Notes under the pieces: generated by a model
Told to the model about the DNA's origin: nothing
What the model saw: the letters and a program-made list of their open reading frames with translations, nothing else
The model's database searches: none
In this document: piece after piece, positions 9,274 to 16,143 of the stretch
How the letters are laid out: each line of letters starts with the position of its first letter
Numbering within the stretch: position 1 is the stretch's first letter
Virus record (IMG/VR): IMGVR_UViG_3300025108_000482
Span: 1-20,605 of that record
DNA from: a virus
DNA length: 20,605 bases
Reading direction: 5' to 3' (one strand)
Program-made: the position numbers and the translations under genes

Positions 9274-9672
9274 ATGTGGTTTGATATTCTTAAGGTAAAG
9301 GCTACCTCTACTCACAACAGCAAAGGAGAGAAAAAAGACCGTTGCGCTAAATTAGCAGACAAAAAATACGGAATGAAAAGTTCTGCATATAAATCTGGGT
9401 TTATAGTTCAATGCAGGAACGGCAAAGTTTCTAAAGCGGGAGATAATTTCAAAAGAGAGAAGGAATCGGGATTACACGGTTGGTTTTCAAGAAGAGGCGG
9501 AAAAGAGTCTGGTGGTAAAACACAGGGCGGTTGGATTGCTTGCGGAACTTGTAATGATAAAGGCGGCCCGAAACCTTGTGGTCGTAAAGATGCTTCTAAG
9601 GGAACTAAACGAAGATGTAGAGCAACTTGTGGTGCTTGTAAAGATTATCCAAAAAGGAAGGGAAAATCATGA
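9274..9672 (+). CDS. DUF5872-like basic, cysteine-rich protein
   Basis: ATG 9274 sits 4 bases after GGAGTGA, which includes the stop of the previous gene. An in-frame upstream ATG at 9229 lies inside that gene and would only add residues lacking family likeness. The 132-residue protein opens with MWFDILKVK, a copy of the shared Trp motif. Residues about 20-55 (DRCAKLADKKYGMKSSAYKS and then a Cys-Arg strand) match my memory of DUF5872, found in phages and giant viruses. The second half has the associated LHGWFSRRGGK segment and then a cysteine series, CGTC, PCGR, RCRATCGAC, probably a zinc-binding or disulphide-rich module. It is strongly basic and ends in a Lys/Arg tail. The molecular function of this family is unknown to me. 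A basic virion-packaged protein is a reasonable guess. Confidence 0.85.
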   Translation: MWFDILKVKATSTHNSKGEKKDRCAKLADKKYGMKSSAYKSGFIVQCRNGKVSKAGDNFKREKESGLHGWFSRRGGKESGGKTQGGWIACGTCNDKGGPKPCGRKDASKGTKRRCRATCGACKDYPKRKGKS

Positions 9673-10190
9673 AATGGGAAAAGATATTAAAAAGAAATTG
9701 TGGTTGTGGAAAAGACCCTTGCGAAACTTACGGTGAAGTCAAGAAAGCACCGCCATTAACATCACAAGATGAACAAGAAATTCAATCTTTAATGCGGTTT
9801 AGAAACATGAGTCGTGAAGAGGCTGAAAAATCAGTTAGAAGAAAAGCGGGTAAAAATGTTCGTGGAAACACAATAAGTCACGATAATTATATGCGCTTTC
9901 ATAAAAGGGATAAGATAAACCCCGACTATAAAAAAGGAAGTTCACTAAAAATTAAACAATACCAAGCCATGTTAAGAATGACTGTTGGTAAATACGGTAA
10001 AGACTCAGAACAAGTAGAAGAGTTGGGTACTAAGTTTATGGCGACTAAACCATCTGAGAAAGAAATAGATGAGATTATGGATTACTTTGAAAGTTTGGAA
10101 GATAAGCCAAAAGAAAAAACACCTATGGATGAACTTAGAGAAAAACAAAAGCGAGCCAAAGCGGAACTAGATTCTAAGAGGGATAGATAA
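9669..10190 (+). CDS. Basic small protein with Trp motif and N-terminal cysteine cluster
   Basis: A 173-residue protein overlapping its upstream neighbour by ATGA, with GGAAGGG as ribosome-binding site. It begins MKWEKILKRN, again the shared Trp motif, followed at once by a cysteine cluster, NCGCGKDPCET (three Cys within about 8 residues). The remainder is helical and charged: a helix near residues 32-60 (DEQEIQSLMRFRN, then SREEAEKSVRRKAG), a basic middle, and an alternating Lys/Glu helix at the C-terminus. No known domain is recognised. Direct coupling to the DUF5872-like gene and to the next basic protein makes co-expression and a shared destination likely. Confidence 0.8.
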   Translation: MKWEKILKRNCGCGKDPCETYGEVKKAPPLTSQDEQEIQSLMRFRNMSREEAEKSVRRKAGKNVRGNTISHDNYMRFHKRDKINPDYKKGSSLKIKQYQAMLRMTVGKYGKDSEQVEELGTKFMATKPSEKEIDEIMDYFESLEDKPKEKTPMDELREKQKRAKAELDSKRDR

Positions 10191-10459
10191 TGGATGAATG
10201 GAAAGAAATTTTGAAATTTAAACGGCGATTTAAAAAGGTCGTTACCAACAAAAGAACTGGTCGAAAGCGAACTGTTAAATACGGTCAGGCTGGCAAGGCA
10301 AAAGACGGCGGAGACAGAATCCGGCCCAACACTTCCAAAGGAGATGCTTATTGCGCTAGGTCGAATAAAATTAAGGGTAATTGGAGAAGCGACCCAAATA
10401 GCCCAAATAATTTAAGTCGTAGAAAGTGGAAGTGTCATGGTAACAAATCTAGTAGGTGA
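10190..10459 (+). CDS. Small highly basic protein with conserved C-terminal cysteine/SRRKWKC segment
   Basis: An 89-residue protein whose ATG overlaps the upstream stop (TAATG), with GAGGG as ribosome-binding site. It starts MDEWKEILKFKRR, the shared Trp motif, followed by a very basic stretch (KKVVTNKRTGRKRTVKYG). The C-terminal half, GDAYCARSNKIKGNW and then NNLSRRKWKCHG, has a characteristic look I associate with a conserved domain of marine phages and viruses (possibly DUF6321; name from memory, unchecked). Its function is unknown to me. Cys59 and Cys82 could pair or bind metal. The stop TGA (10457-10459) lies within GGTGA, and the same frame stays open beyond it for a zinc-ribbon coding stretch. 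Confidence 0.8.
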   Translation: MDEWKEILKFKRRFKKVVTNKRTGRKRTVKYGQAGKAKDGGDRIRPNTSKGDAYCARSNKIKGNWRSDPNSPNNLSRRKWKCHGNKSSR

Positions 10460-10465
10460 TTAGAT

Positions 10466-10594
10466 ATTACTAAAAAACACATTTATTGCGGGAATTGTTA
10501 TTATAGTAAAAACGCTTATCCATTTGGTTTTTGTAAAGTTTGTTGGAAAAAACAAGGAAAACCATTACCAATGAATAAGGGGGCTTTAAAATGA
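10466..10594 (+). CDS. 42-residue zinc-ribbon microprotein with apparent AUU start
   Basis: Between the neighbours an open frame encodes a compact zinc ribbon: CGNC then CKVC, spaced C-x2-C-x11-C-x2-C, with aromatic residues between. No ATG, GTG or TTG lies upstream of the ribbon in this frame. GGTGA at 10455-10459 is followed after 6 bases by ATT (10466), the spacing seen at other starts in this operon, so AUU initiation is proposed. The frame ends with TGA 10592-10594, overlapping the next gene's ATG as ATGA, as several neighbours do, which supports a real gene. The alternative is readthrough of TGA 10457-10459, which would append the ribbon to the upstream protein because the frame is the same. 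It could also be a gene whose start was lost by mutation. Confidence 0.55.
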   Translation: MTKKHIYCGNCYYSKNAYPFGFCKVCWKKQGKPLPMNKGALK

Positions 10595-10839
10595 TTATGA
10601 AGGCTATGAGTTGGATGGGTTTAAAAAATGGCATCTTGTCAGACGAATTACCTAAAGACAGAAAAAAATATGTTAGATTCAGCAATCTTGCTAATATTAA
10701 CCAAAAAATGGTTATTTATTATTTAAAAAGAGGCTTTAGAATGCCAGAGAAAAGAAAAGATTGTTTAAGAGGTATTTTAGAAGAAATGCTTCGTTCCAGT
10801 AATGAGAGATATGACATAGAAGACTCTACGAAGTCTTGA
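10591..10839 (+). CDS. Small protein of unknown function
   Basis: An 82-residue protein. ATG 10591 is 7 bases after AAGGGGG (10577-10583) and overlaps the zinc-ribbon stop (ATGA). ATG 10597 and later Met codons are possible alternatives. The N-terminus, MIMKAMSWMGLKNG, holds a degenerate version of the Trp motif (W-M-G-L-K). The middle is basic and helical (NQKMVIYYLKRGFR, a possible helix-turn-helix remnant), and the end is acidic. No family is recognised. It is the last gene before the 53-base gap ahead of the portal. Confidence 0.7.
   Translation: MIMKAMSWMGLKNGILSDELPKDRKKYVRFSNLANINQKMVIYYLKRGFRMPEKRKDCLRGILEEMLRSSNERYDIEDSTKS
10820..10837 (+). other. Short inverted repeat at the end of the gene before the portal
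   Basis: AAGACT (10820-10825) and AGTCTT (10832-10837) are perfect inverted copies around a 6-base loop, ending at the first base of the upstream stop codon. The 6-bp stem is weak. It precedes one of the two gaps in the operon (10840-10892), so it might be an RNA processing or attenuation hairpin. No poly-T tract follows, so a terminator is not supported, and chance is quite possible. Confidence 0.25.
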
Positions 10840-10892
10840 CCGAAGCGTTCATAGGTGCGAATAGCGTAGCATCTAAACAGGGGGAGTAGTTA

Positions 10893-12548
10893 ATGGCTGA
10901 TGAAAAAAGAAGATTTAGTGTTTCTAATCTCTTTAGGCGTTCTACTCCTAAACCTGCTGATAGAACCGTATTTAATATGGGCATTCAGGAGAGGGAAACA
11001 AACCACATGATGACTGGCCCTATTATCTACAATGTAGTTAATCAATCAGTTATTGCTAGAACCTGTATTACACAATTAAAACAAGAAGTGTTTAGAAGGG
11101 GCTATGTCTGGGAAAAGTCGTATGAAGCCATATGTACGGATTGTAAAAAGGAACATAAAAGACCTGTTCAAGAATGTTCTCGCTGTGGTTCTACTTCTTT
11201 ACAGGTTCCTGATGTAAAACAATTAGAATATGCCGAAAAGTTTATTGAAGGATATGTTAATAAATCCGAGCAGTTATTTATTGATGTTTTACAAGAACTT
11301 GAAGACGATTTAAATATTATGGATGATGCTTACATTGTTTTGGTTAAAGAATACTTTATTGACGGTAATAATAAAATTCGTATGCACCGAGTCAAAGAAC
11401 TTTATAGAGGCGACCCAGTAACTATGTTTATTTATAGTGATGAGTTGGGTAGAAGAGGAACTAAAGGATTTACCTGTGTAAATCATCGTGGTATTATTCA
11501 TAAAGAACCCCATGAACTATGTGAAGTTTGCGGAAGTAACTTATTCCCTGTTCATTATGTGAATAGAGTGGGCGGAGAAGACCAATACTTTTTGAAAGGA
11601 GAAGTATTGCATTTTAGTAAATACAGTCCTTCTCGATTGTATGGTATGTCTCCTGTTATTACCTTGTTTAATAATATTATGACTCTTATTGCTATGGAAA
11701 ACTATGTTAATTCTTCTTATACTAAAAGCAGGATGCCTAAAGGATTACTTGCTGTTCAAACACGCAACATGGATTCAATGAAATCTTTTTGGAGAGCAGT
11801 TAAAGAAAAGATGGAAGCCGACCCTCATTTTATTCCTGTTATGGGTATTGAAGCCGAGAATGGTAAGGGTGCGGTTGAGTGGATTAAGTTCATGGATTCA
11901 CTTAAAGAAATGGATTATGTTTCTGTTAAAGATGATTTGAGGGATAGAATCTCAGCATTTTATGGAGTGAGTAAAGTCTTTATGGCTGATAATACTACAA
12001 GCGGTGGATTAAACAATGAAGGTATGCAAATACTTGTAACTAATAGGGCTGTTCAAAAAGCACAGACTGTCTATAATAATTATGTTTTCCCATTCTTAGT
12101 AAAACAATTTGGAATTACTGATTGGGAATTAAAATTACCACCGAGCGAGGAAGAAGATGAAATTGCTGTTCTTCGTAAGCGAGAAATAGAAGTCAATATC
12201 GCTGCTTCTGTTAAGAACTTAGGATTTGAAGTAGATATGGATGAAGATGGTAACTTTACTTTTAAGAAACCTGAACCCGAAGAACCCAAAGAAGGTAGCG
12301 AGGCAAATACTGGCGGAGCAGACTCACCTGTTGAAAAAGACCCATATGCCGGAACAAACATTGATGCTTCGCAAATGGGTCAAATGCAAGAACAGATGAT
12401 GCAGGGTGGGGGTAAGCCACAGGCGAACCCTGCGACAACTAGAAATAAGCCTTCGATGAATCAAGGACCGGACAAGAGAATGTCTGGATTACCTCTTGAA
12501 GCCGGAAATCAAAATAATGACAAAAGAACCGAAAGAAGAGTTGGTTAA
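10893..12548 (+). CDS. Portal protein with two zinc-ribbon insertions
   Basis: This is the dodecameric ring at the capsid vertex through which DNA enters and to which the tail joins. ATG 10893 follows GGGGGAG. The 551 residues show typical portal features: an N-terminal segment with NVVNQSVIARTCIT, the LKGEVLHFSKYSPSRLYGMSP region at 234-254 (gateway to the core helices), a long helix around 257-280, and DRISAFYGVSKVFMAD near 351-366. The C-terminus (about 460-551) is a disordered Pro/Gly/Gln/Met-rich tail. There are two unusual additions: C81/C84 with C95/C98, and C195/H198 with C210/C213, each a plausible zinc-binding ribbon inserted in the wing region. The family is confident from overall pattern and position between terminase and protease. 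Confidence 0.9.
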   Translation: MADEKRRFSVSNLFRRSTPKPADRTVFNMGIQERETNHMMTGPIIYNVVNQSVIARTCITQLKQEVFRRGYVWEKSYEAICTDCKKEHKRPVQECSRCGSTSLQVPDVKQLEYAEKFIEGYVNKSEQLFIDVLQELEDDLNIMDDAYIVLVKEYFIDGNNKIRMHRVKELYRGDPVTMFIYSDELGRRGTKGFTCVNHRGIIHKEPHELCEVCGSNLFPVHYVNRVGGEDQYFLKGEVLHFSKYSPSRLYGMSPVITLFNNIMTLIAMENYVNSSYTKSRMPKGLLAVQTRNMDSMKSFWRAVKEKMEADPHFIPVMGIEAENGKGAVEWIKFMDSLKEMDYVSVKDDLRDRISAFYGVSKVFMADNTTSGGLNNEGMQILVTNRAVQKAQTVYNNYVFPFLVKQFGITDWELKLPPSEEEDEIAVLRKREIEVNIAASVKNLGFEVDMDEDGNFTFKKPEPEEPKEGSEANTGGADSPVEKDPYAGTNIDASQMGQMQEQMMQGGGKPQANPATTRNKPSMNQGPDKRMSGLPLEAGNQNNDKRTERRVG

Positions 12549-12549
12549 A

Positions 12550-12876
12550 ATGGATTGGCGAGAAGTAATTACTAAAAGGAAACAAATTAAAGATAAAACT
12601 AGGCGAAAGCCACCAACAAGATTGGCTGGTGGAAATAGGCCGAGTCAATCAACCGAGGACTATATAGAACATTGGTCCGACGATTCCCCCGAACTAGACA
12701 ATACTGAAGAAAATGAATGGGAAAGACAAAGTTTAGTAAATTCTACTCGTAGTGATTTGATGGACAAAGTAATGGATTTGATTGGCTCTATGAAGGATGA
12801 TGAACTTATTGATTTGCTTGTCGGTTCTCAAGGAAATATAGAAGTGGGTTCAATCCAAGTAAAAGATAATAGGTGA
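12550..12876 (+). CDS. Small protein with N-terminal Trp motif
   Basis: A 108-residue protein if it starts at ATG 12550, just after the portal stop (TAA 12546-12548). An in-frame ATG at 12496 would add 18 residues overlapping the portal gene. I prefer 12550 because the result, MDWREVITKRKQ, places the shared Trp motif at the very N-terminus as in the sister genes. The ribosome-binding site is weak (GAAGAG or GGTT). After a basic stretch (residues 8-25) it becomes acidic and helical (about 35-90, including DLMDKVMDLIGSMKDDELIDLLVG). No family is recognised. Its stop TGA lies inside the AGGTGA ribosome-binding site of the next gene. Confidence 0.75.
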   Translation: MDWREVITKRKQIKDKTRRKPPTRLAGGNRPSQSTEDYIEHWSDDSPELDNTEENEWERQSLVNSTRSDLMDKVMDLIGSMKDDELIDLLVGSQGNIEVGSIQVKDNR

Positions 12877-12880
12877 TTAT

Positions 12881-13105
12881 ATGACAGAAGATTTAAGACA
12901 GAAACAAGCCCGACTAACAAAGGAATTGGCGCAAGTCAAGGCACTAAACGCTCAAACAAATAACAAGGTCAAGAAAAACCGTAATCTTTCAGTAGGGCTT
13001 CCTCTTGATACAACCCACAAAGCAAGACCTTCATCGTCAGATAATCCTGATGTTATTTTACTTCCTTCTAAAAAACACAAGAAGTCAGAAAACATTCCTT
13101 TTTGA
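12881..13105 (+). CDS. Small basic protein with N-terminal coiled coil
   Basis: A 74-residue protein; ATG 12881 lies 4 bases after AGGTGA (12871-12876). Residues 1-30 form a likely coiled coil (MTEDLRQKQARLTKELAQVK). The rest is a basic, disordered tail containing Ser/Pro-rich and Lys-rich stretches. No cysteines and no recognised domain. The size and the helix-plus-basic-tail shape could suit a small assembly or DNA-associated protein, but nothing specific supports this. Confidence 0.7.
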   Translation: MTEDLRQKQARLTKELAQVKALNAQTNNKVKKNRNLSVGLPLDTTHKARPSSSDNPDVILLPSKKHKKSENIPF

Positions 13106-13115
13106 GGTTATTATA

Positions 13116-13307
13116 ATGTGGAAAGAAATTATCAAAGGTAAGACAGGTTTTAGTAGTAATAAAACTAAAACTAATACACAATGTAAAAGGTGTAGTGGAA
13201 CTGGTAAAATGACCCGTTCTCCTGATGGAAAGAAAATTAATTGTAATCGTTGCAGTGGAAGCGGTTTAGATAAAGACAACAAAATGTCTACTAGAAAATA
13301 CAGGTGA
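13116..13307 (+). CDS. Small DnaJ-type zinc-finger protein with N-terminal Trp motif
   Basis: A 63-residue protein starting at ATG 13116, shortly after TGAGGT. In-frame ATG 13005 lies within the upstream gene and would prepend an unlikely hydrophobic stretch, so it is rejected. It opens MWKEIIKGKTG, the shared Trp motif, then carries two CxxCxGxG repeats (CKRCSGTG and CNRCSGSG), the signature of the DnaJ central cysteine-rich domain. DnaJ has four such repeats and binds two zinc ions; two repeats here could bind one. There is no J domain, so a chaperone function cannot be assumed. It may be a small assembly factor or RNA/protein-binding module. The stop TGA is embedded in the AGGTGA of the next gene. 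Confidence 0.85.
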   Translation: MWKEIIKGKTGFSSNKTKTNTQCKRCSGTGKMTRSPDGKKINCNRCSGSGLDKDNKMSTRKYR

Positions 13308-13311
13308 TTAA

Positions 13312-14985
13312 ATGATTATTGAATTATCTAAAGACCAGTCCTTTTATGGGCTTTTAAGCAAGGCTGAATTAGATAATGAGACTTCTTCCTTAGTTAAGCA
13401 AGACGCGTCTCCTTTAGAAATTAAAATGTCTTTGCTAAAGAACATTGATTCTTCTAATATGGTTAAATATAGAAAATATATTAAAAAGGCTGACGAAGAA
13501 GATGCAAAAAGAAGAAAGGACGAAATGCGTAGCCAAGAAGAAGATTATGTAGCACCTACAACTGATATTGTTGAGGAACAATTAGAAGGAGAGGCTTCCG
13601 ATGCGAGAGGCGTAATGGCTTCCGATTTACTTGAAAAAGACAAAGAAAATAAAGCCTATAATGCTTTAAATACTTTAGAAACTTTACTTCTTCCTTTACA
13701 AAAAATAGCCCAAGACGCTAGAGTAGTCAAACAAGGCTCTAATAAGTATCAAGTTTTTGGGGTAGATAGGCCTTATATTAAAATAGGAAAGACACCTAAA
13801 AGTTCTAATAGAGTTATTAATATCTTTAAGATATTAGAATTACAACCTAACTATTTCATGAAACAATATGGTAGCCTGTTAGTGAACGGGATATTATCAG
13901 GGAAACAGTTTTCAAAGGATAAAGAAACTGGTGATGTAACATATCAAACCAATGATAAGGATATTGATGTTAAGAAATTAGCCGCTGAATATACCAAATT
14001 AACAGAAATAAAAATTGATGTATTAGACGAAAGCCGTACCTCTACTTCCAGTAAAGTAACTTTGTCTAGAGTGTTAGCACTACTTCATATGGAAAAACAC
14101 GGATATATGCCTAAATCTAGCGTAACTGGAAAAGATAAAAGAAAAAGAGGCCGAGAACTAAGAGGGGTTATGGCAAGACTTAATCGAGGACAAGATGAAG
14201 GCGGAGATAGAGAGATTAATAGAGAGTTCCGTAAGGCTACTCAATTAACCACTAGATATAGAAAATATGTGCAGAAGATTAAGATGAGAGCGCAAGCCGT
14301 CCAAACGACTATCGACGATTTAGAAGAAGTATTAGCAGATACTGATGCTTTAGTTGCTAGAAAATTCAGAGAATTAAATAATGCCTTACAAGTCGTATTA
14401 AGTCGGGGCGGCTATAAAAAGACTAGTCCTGAAGAAATTAGGGCTAAAACTTCAGAACTTAGAGAGTTACAGAATAATAAGGAAAAATATGTTAAAGAAG
14501 CCAAAGACGAAATAGAAAAGGAAATTGCTGATGAAAAAGTAAAATTGGGCAAATATTCTAGTGACTTGAAGGCTGCTATTCAATCAGAAAACCTCACTAA
14601 AGATTTTATGAAAAAGGTTGATATGTTTTCAGGAATGAATCCTATTGCTGAAATCAAAAACATAATGATTGAGGGTCTTAATGCCTGTTCAAGAATGAAT
14701 CAAATAATGAAGAAGATTGAAAAACAATCTGCTAAAGCAGAACAAGATATTTCAAGAGGCTCGATGGTTTATTTGAGTGAAAATCCTGATGCTCGTTGGG
14801 AGTCAGTCGGTGGAGATATGGAGTTCATAGGACTACCGACTATTGCTAATGAAGCCATTCGTAGAATTGATTCATTATTAGACGAATTAGACGAACAATC
14901 TCAAAAATTACAAGATGTGAACCAAAGGCTTTCTGAATTAATAGAGGGTAAAAAGCCCGAAACATTTTCGGAGGAATCAGAATGA
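13312..14985 (+). CDS. Large coiled-coil protein of unknown function
   Basis: A 557-residue protein; ATG 13312 lies 4 bases after AGGTGA (13302-13307). It is mostly helical, with highly charged segments: an acidic/basic region at 55-100, a more globular part around 130-210 (with YQVFGVDRPYIKIGK), and long coiled-coil stretches from about 300 to 420 and again at 500-550. No membrane segment, signal peptide or catalytic motif is seen. It does not resemble any family I know. A tail, neck or internal-core virion protein would suit the context. It overlaps the following gene by ATGA, with GGAGG as ribosome-binding site inside its own 3' end. Confidence 0.85.
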   Translation: MIIELSKDQSFYGLLSKAELDNETSSLVKQDASPLEIKMSLLKNIDSSNMVKYRKYIKKADEEDAKRRKDEMRSQEEDYVAPTTDIVEEQLEGEASDARGVMASDLLEKDKENKAYNALNTLETLLLPLQKIAQDARVVKQGSNKYQVFGVDRPYIKIGKTPKSSNRVINIFKILELQPNYFMKQYGSLLVNGILSGKQFSKDKETGDVTYQTNDKDIDVKKLAAEYTKLTEIKIDVLDESRTSTSSKVTLSRVLALLHMEKHGYMPKSSVTGKDKRKRGRELRGVMARLNRGQDEGGDREINREFRKATQLTTRYRKYVQKIKMRAQAVQTTIDDLEEVLADTDALVARKFRELNNALQVVLSRGGYKKTSPEEIRAKTSELRELQNNKEKYVKEAKDEIEKEIADEKVKLGKYSSDLKAAIQSENLTKDFMKKVDMFSGMNPIAEIKNIMIEGLNACSRMNQIMKKIEKQSAKAEQDISRGSMVYLSENPDARWESVGGDMEFIGLPTIANEAIRRIDSLLDELDEQSQKLQDVNQRLSELIEGKKPETFSEESE

Positions 14986-15347
14986 CTTGGGATTATTATG
15001 GAGAAGGGGATAATTTTATCCTAAAGGAAGAAAAACAAAAACCTAAAGAAGTTCTTGATTCATTGGATGCTAAAGGACGAAAGAGACTTAAAAAGGTACT
15101 TCAAGCATCCGAACCCACTGAATTTTTTGGACAAGATTTTACCAAATTAGGAGAATTAATCGAAGTCCTTAGAGAATTAGATTTAACTAAGTCAGACAAG
15201 AAGTTAAATAAAAAAATGAAGTCAATGGATGAAAGGAACATTGATATAGTCGCTACTGCTACCAAACTTCGTAAGGAGTATGAACTCCTTTACCGACAGT
15301 TAAGAGATTTAATTTATCCTAAAGGAAAAGGGGGCAAAAAGAAATGA
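14982..15347 (+). CDS. Small basic helical protein
   Basis: A 121-residue protein overlapping its upstream neighbour (ATGA) behind a strong GGAGG site at 14970-14974. It begins MTWDYYGEGDNFILKEE; a Trp near the start and ILK slightly later recall, but do not match, the compact Trp motif of other small genes. The remainder is charged helix (LKKVLQASEP, then LGELIEVLRELDL, then a C-terminal RKEYELLYRQLRDLI) and ends in a Lys/Gly tail. No family is recognised. It is tightly coupled to the genes on both sides. Confidence 0.75.
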   Translation: MTWDYYGEGDNFILKEEKQKPKEVLDSLDAKGRKRLKKVLQASEPTEFFGQDFTKLGELIEVLRELDLTKSDKKLNKKMKSMDERNIDIVATATKLRKEYELLYRQLRDLIYPKGKGGKKK

Positions 15348-15586
15348 AAGAAGAAAATACAATTAATCAAGATATGCTAGAAATAGTCAAGGCTTTAACT
15401 GCTAAGGTGGAAGCACTAGAAAAAACTCTTTATGCAAAAGATAATCTTTTGATGAAGGCCGGTCTTGTTATTTCTAATAGTCCTACACCCGCTATTGATA
15501 ATCAAATTGGGGGTTCAGTCCCAACAACTGATGTTGCTTCTATGGATTGGTCGGATATTCATAAAATGATGAATAAAATGGAGTGA
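15344..15586 (+). CDS. Mini coiled-coil protein ending in the same nonapeptide as the protease/scaffold
   Basis: An 80-residue protein whose ATG overlaps the previous stop (ATGA). Residues about 5-40 form a coiled coil (MLEIVKALTAKVEALEKTLY), followed by a linker rich in Ser, Thr, Pro and Gly, and then a C-terminal helix, MDWSDIHKMMNKME. The nonapeptide MDWSDIHKM is identical to residues 382-390 of the protease/scaffold protein encoded at 19163. Coiled coil plus linker plus capsid-binding C-terminal helix is the general layout of scaffolding proteins, so this may be a small scaffold or a regulator competing for the same site on the capsid protein. This is inference from the shared motif. Its stop TGA sits in the GGAGTGA site of the next gene. 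Confidence 0.75.
   Translation: MKEENTINQDMLEIVKALTAKVEALEKTLYAKDNLLMKAGLVISNSPTPAIDNQIGGSVPTTDVASMDWSDIHKMMNKME
15542..15568 (+). repeat. Copy 1 of MDWSDIHKM-coding motif
   Basis: These 27 bases encode MDWSDIHKM near the C-terminus of the 80-residue protein. The second copy is at 20306-20332. The copies differ only at the third bases of the Ser, Asp (second), His and Lys codons, all synonymous. Confidence 0.9.
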
Positions 15587-15591
15587 TTAAA

Positions 15592-16131
15592 ATGCCGGAA
15601 AGAGTGACTAGAGAAGAAAGAAAAATTAGTATGGCTATTCAAAAAGCAAGAGACGCAAAAGAAATCCTTTATCATTCGTTAATGGATAATAATAGAAGTC
15701 CTATGGATGATGAATCCGAGCATGTTAAATTAAAGCGACCAAAGGCTGAAAATTATACTTACAAGGGGGAATCAAACGATGGCCCTACTACACTTCATGC
15801 TTATGCAGGAGAAATGAAAAAGGCTCTTTTAATTATTAAAGCAGTTCGGGAATCCGATTACCGAACCAATCCTATGCTAGATGATGAAGCAAGAAGAACT
15901 CTCATTATGATGATTGATGAGACTGAAAGTGCTATGGAAGTATTAAGAGCAGAAGTAGAAGGCATGAAAGAAAAGGGTGCTAAACTAAATGATTTAGATA
16001 ATGTTAAATCTTTACTTGCTACTCTCGGAGTAAAGGCTAGTAAATTAGAACAAAAATTACAAAAGATTCCAGAACAAACTGCTCATTATAATAGTGAAGC
16101 ATCCGATACTACTTTAGATGATAATTTTTAG
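15592..16131 (+). CDS. Helical protein of unknown function
   Basis: A 179-residue protein. ATG 15592 is chosen over the in-frame GTG 15583 because that GTG is part of the ribosome-binding site GGAGTGA, 5 bases upstream of the ATG. The N-terminal 30 residues form a charged helix, followed by a flexible acidic/basic segment (about 35-65). Residues 70-160 form amphipathic helices (YAGEMKKALLIIKAV, MMIDETESAMEVLRAEVEG, LEQKLQKI), consistent with a coiled coil or helical bundle. The C-terminus is acidic. No family is recognised. It directly precedes the ligase and is separated from it by 12 bases. Confidence 0.8.
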   Translation: MPERVTREERKISMAIQKARDAKEILYHSLMDNNRSPMDDESEHVKLKRPKAENYTYKGESNDGPTTLHAYAGEMKKALLIIKAVRESDYRTNPMLDDEARRTLIMMIDETESAMEVLRAEVEGMKEKGAKLNDLDNVKSLLATLGVKASKLEQKLQKIPEQTAHYNSEASDTTLDDNF

Positions 16132-16143
16132 AGAGGGTTTTAA

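Noticed and set aside
10820-10837. Transcription terminator before the portal gene
   Set aside because: The stem is only 6 bp and no T-run follows it.
13005-13115. Upstream ATG extension of the DnaJ-type zinc-finger gene
   Set aside because: It would add 37 residues read from inside the preceding gene, lacks a ribosome-binding site, and would bury the N-terminal Trp motif.
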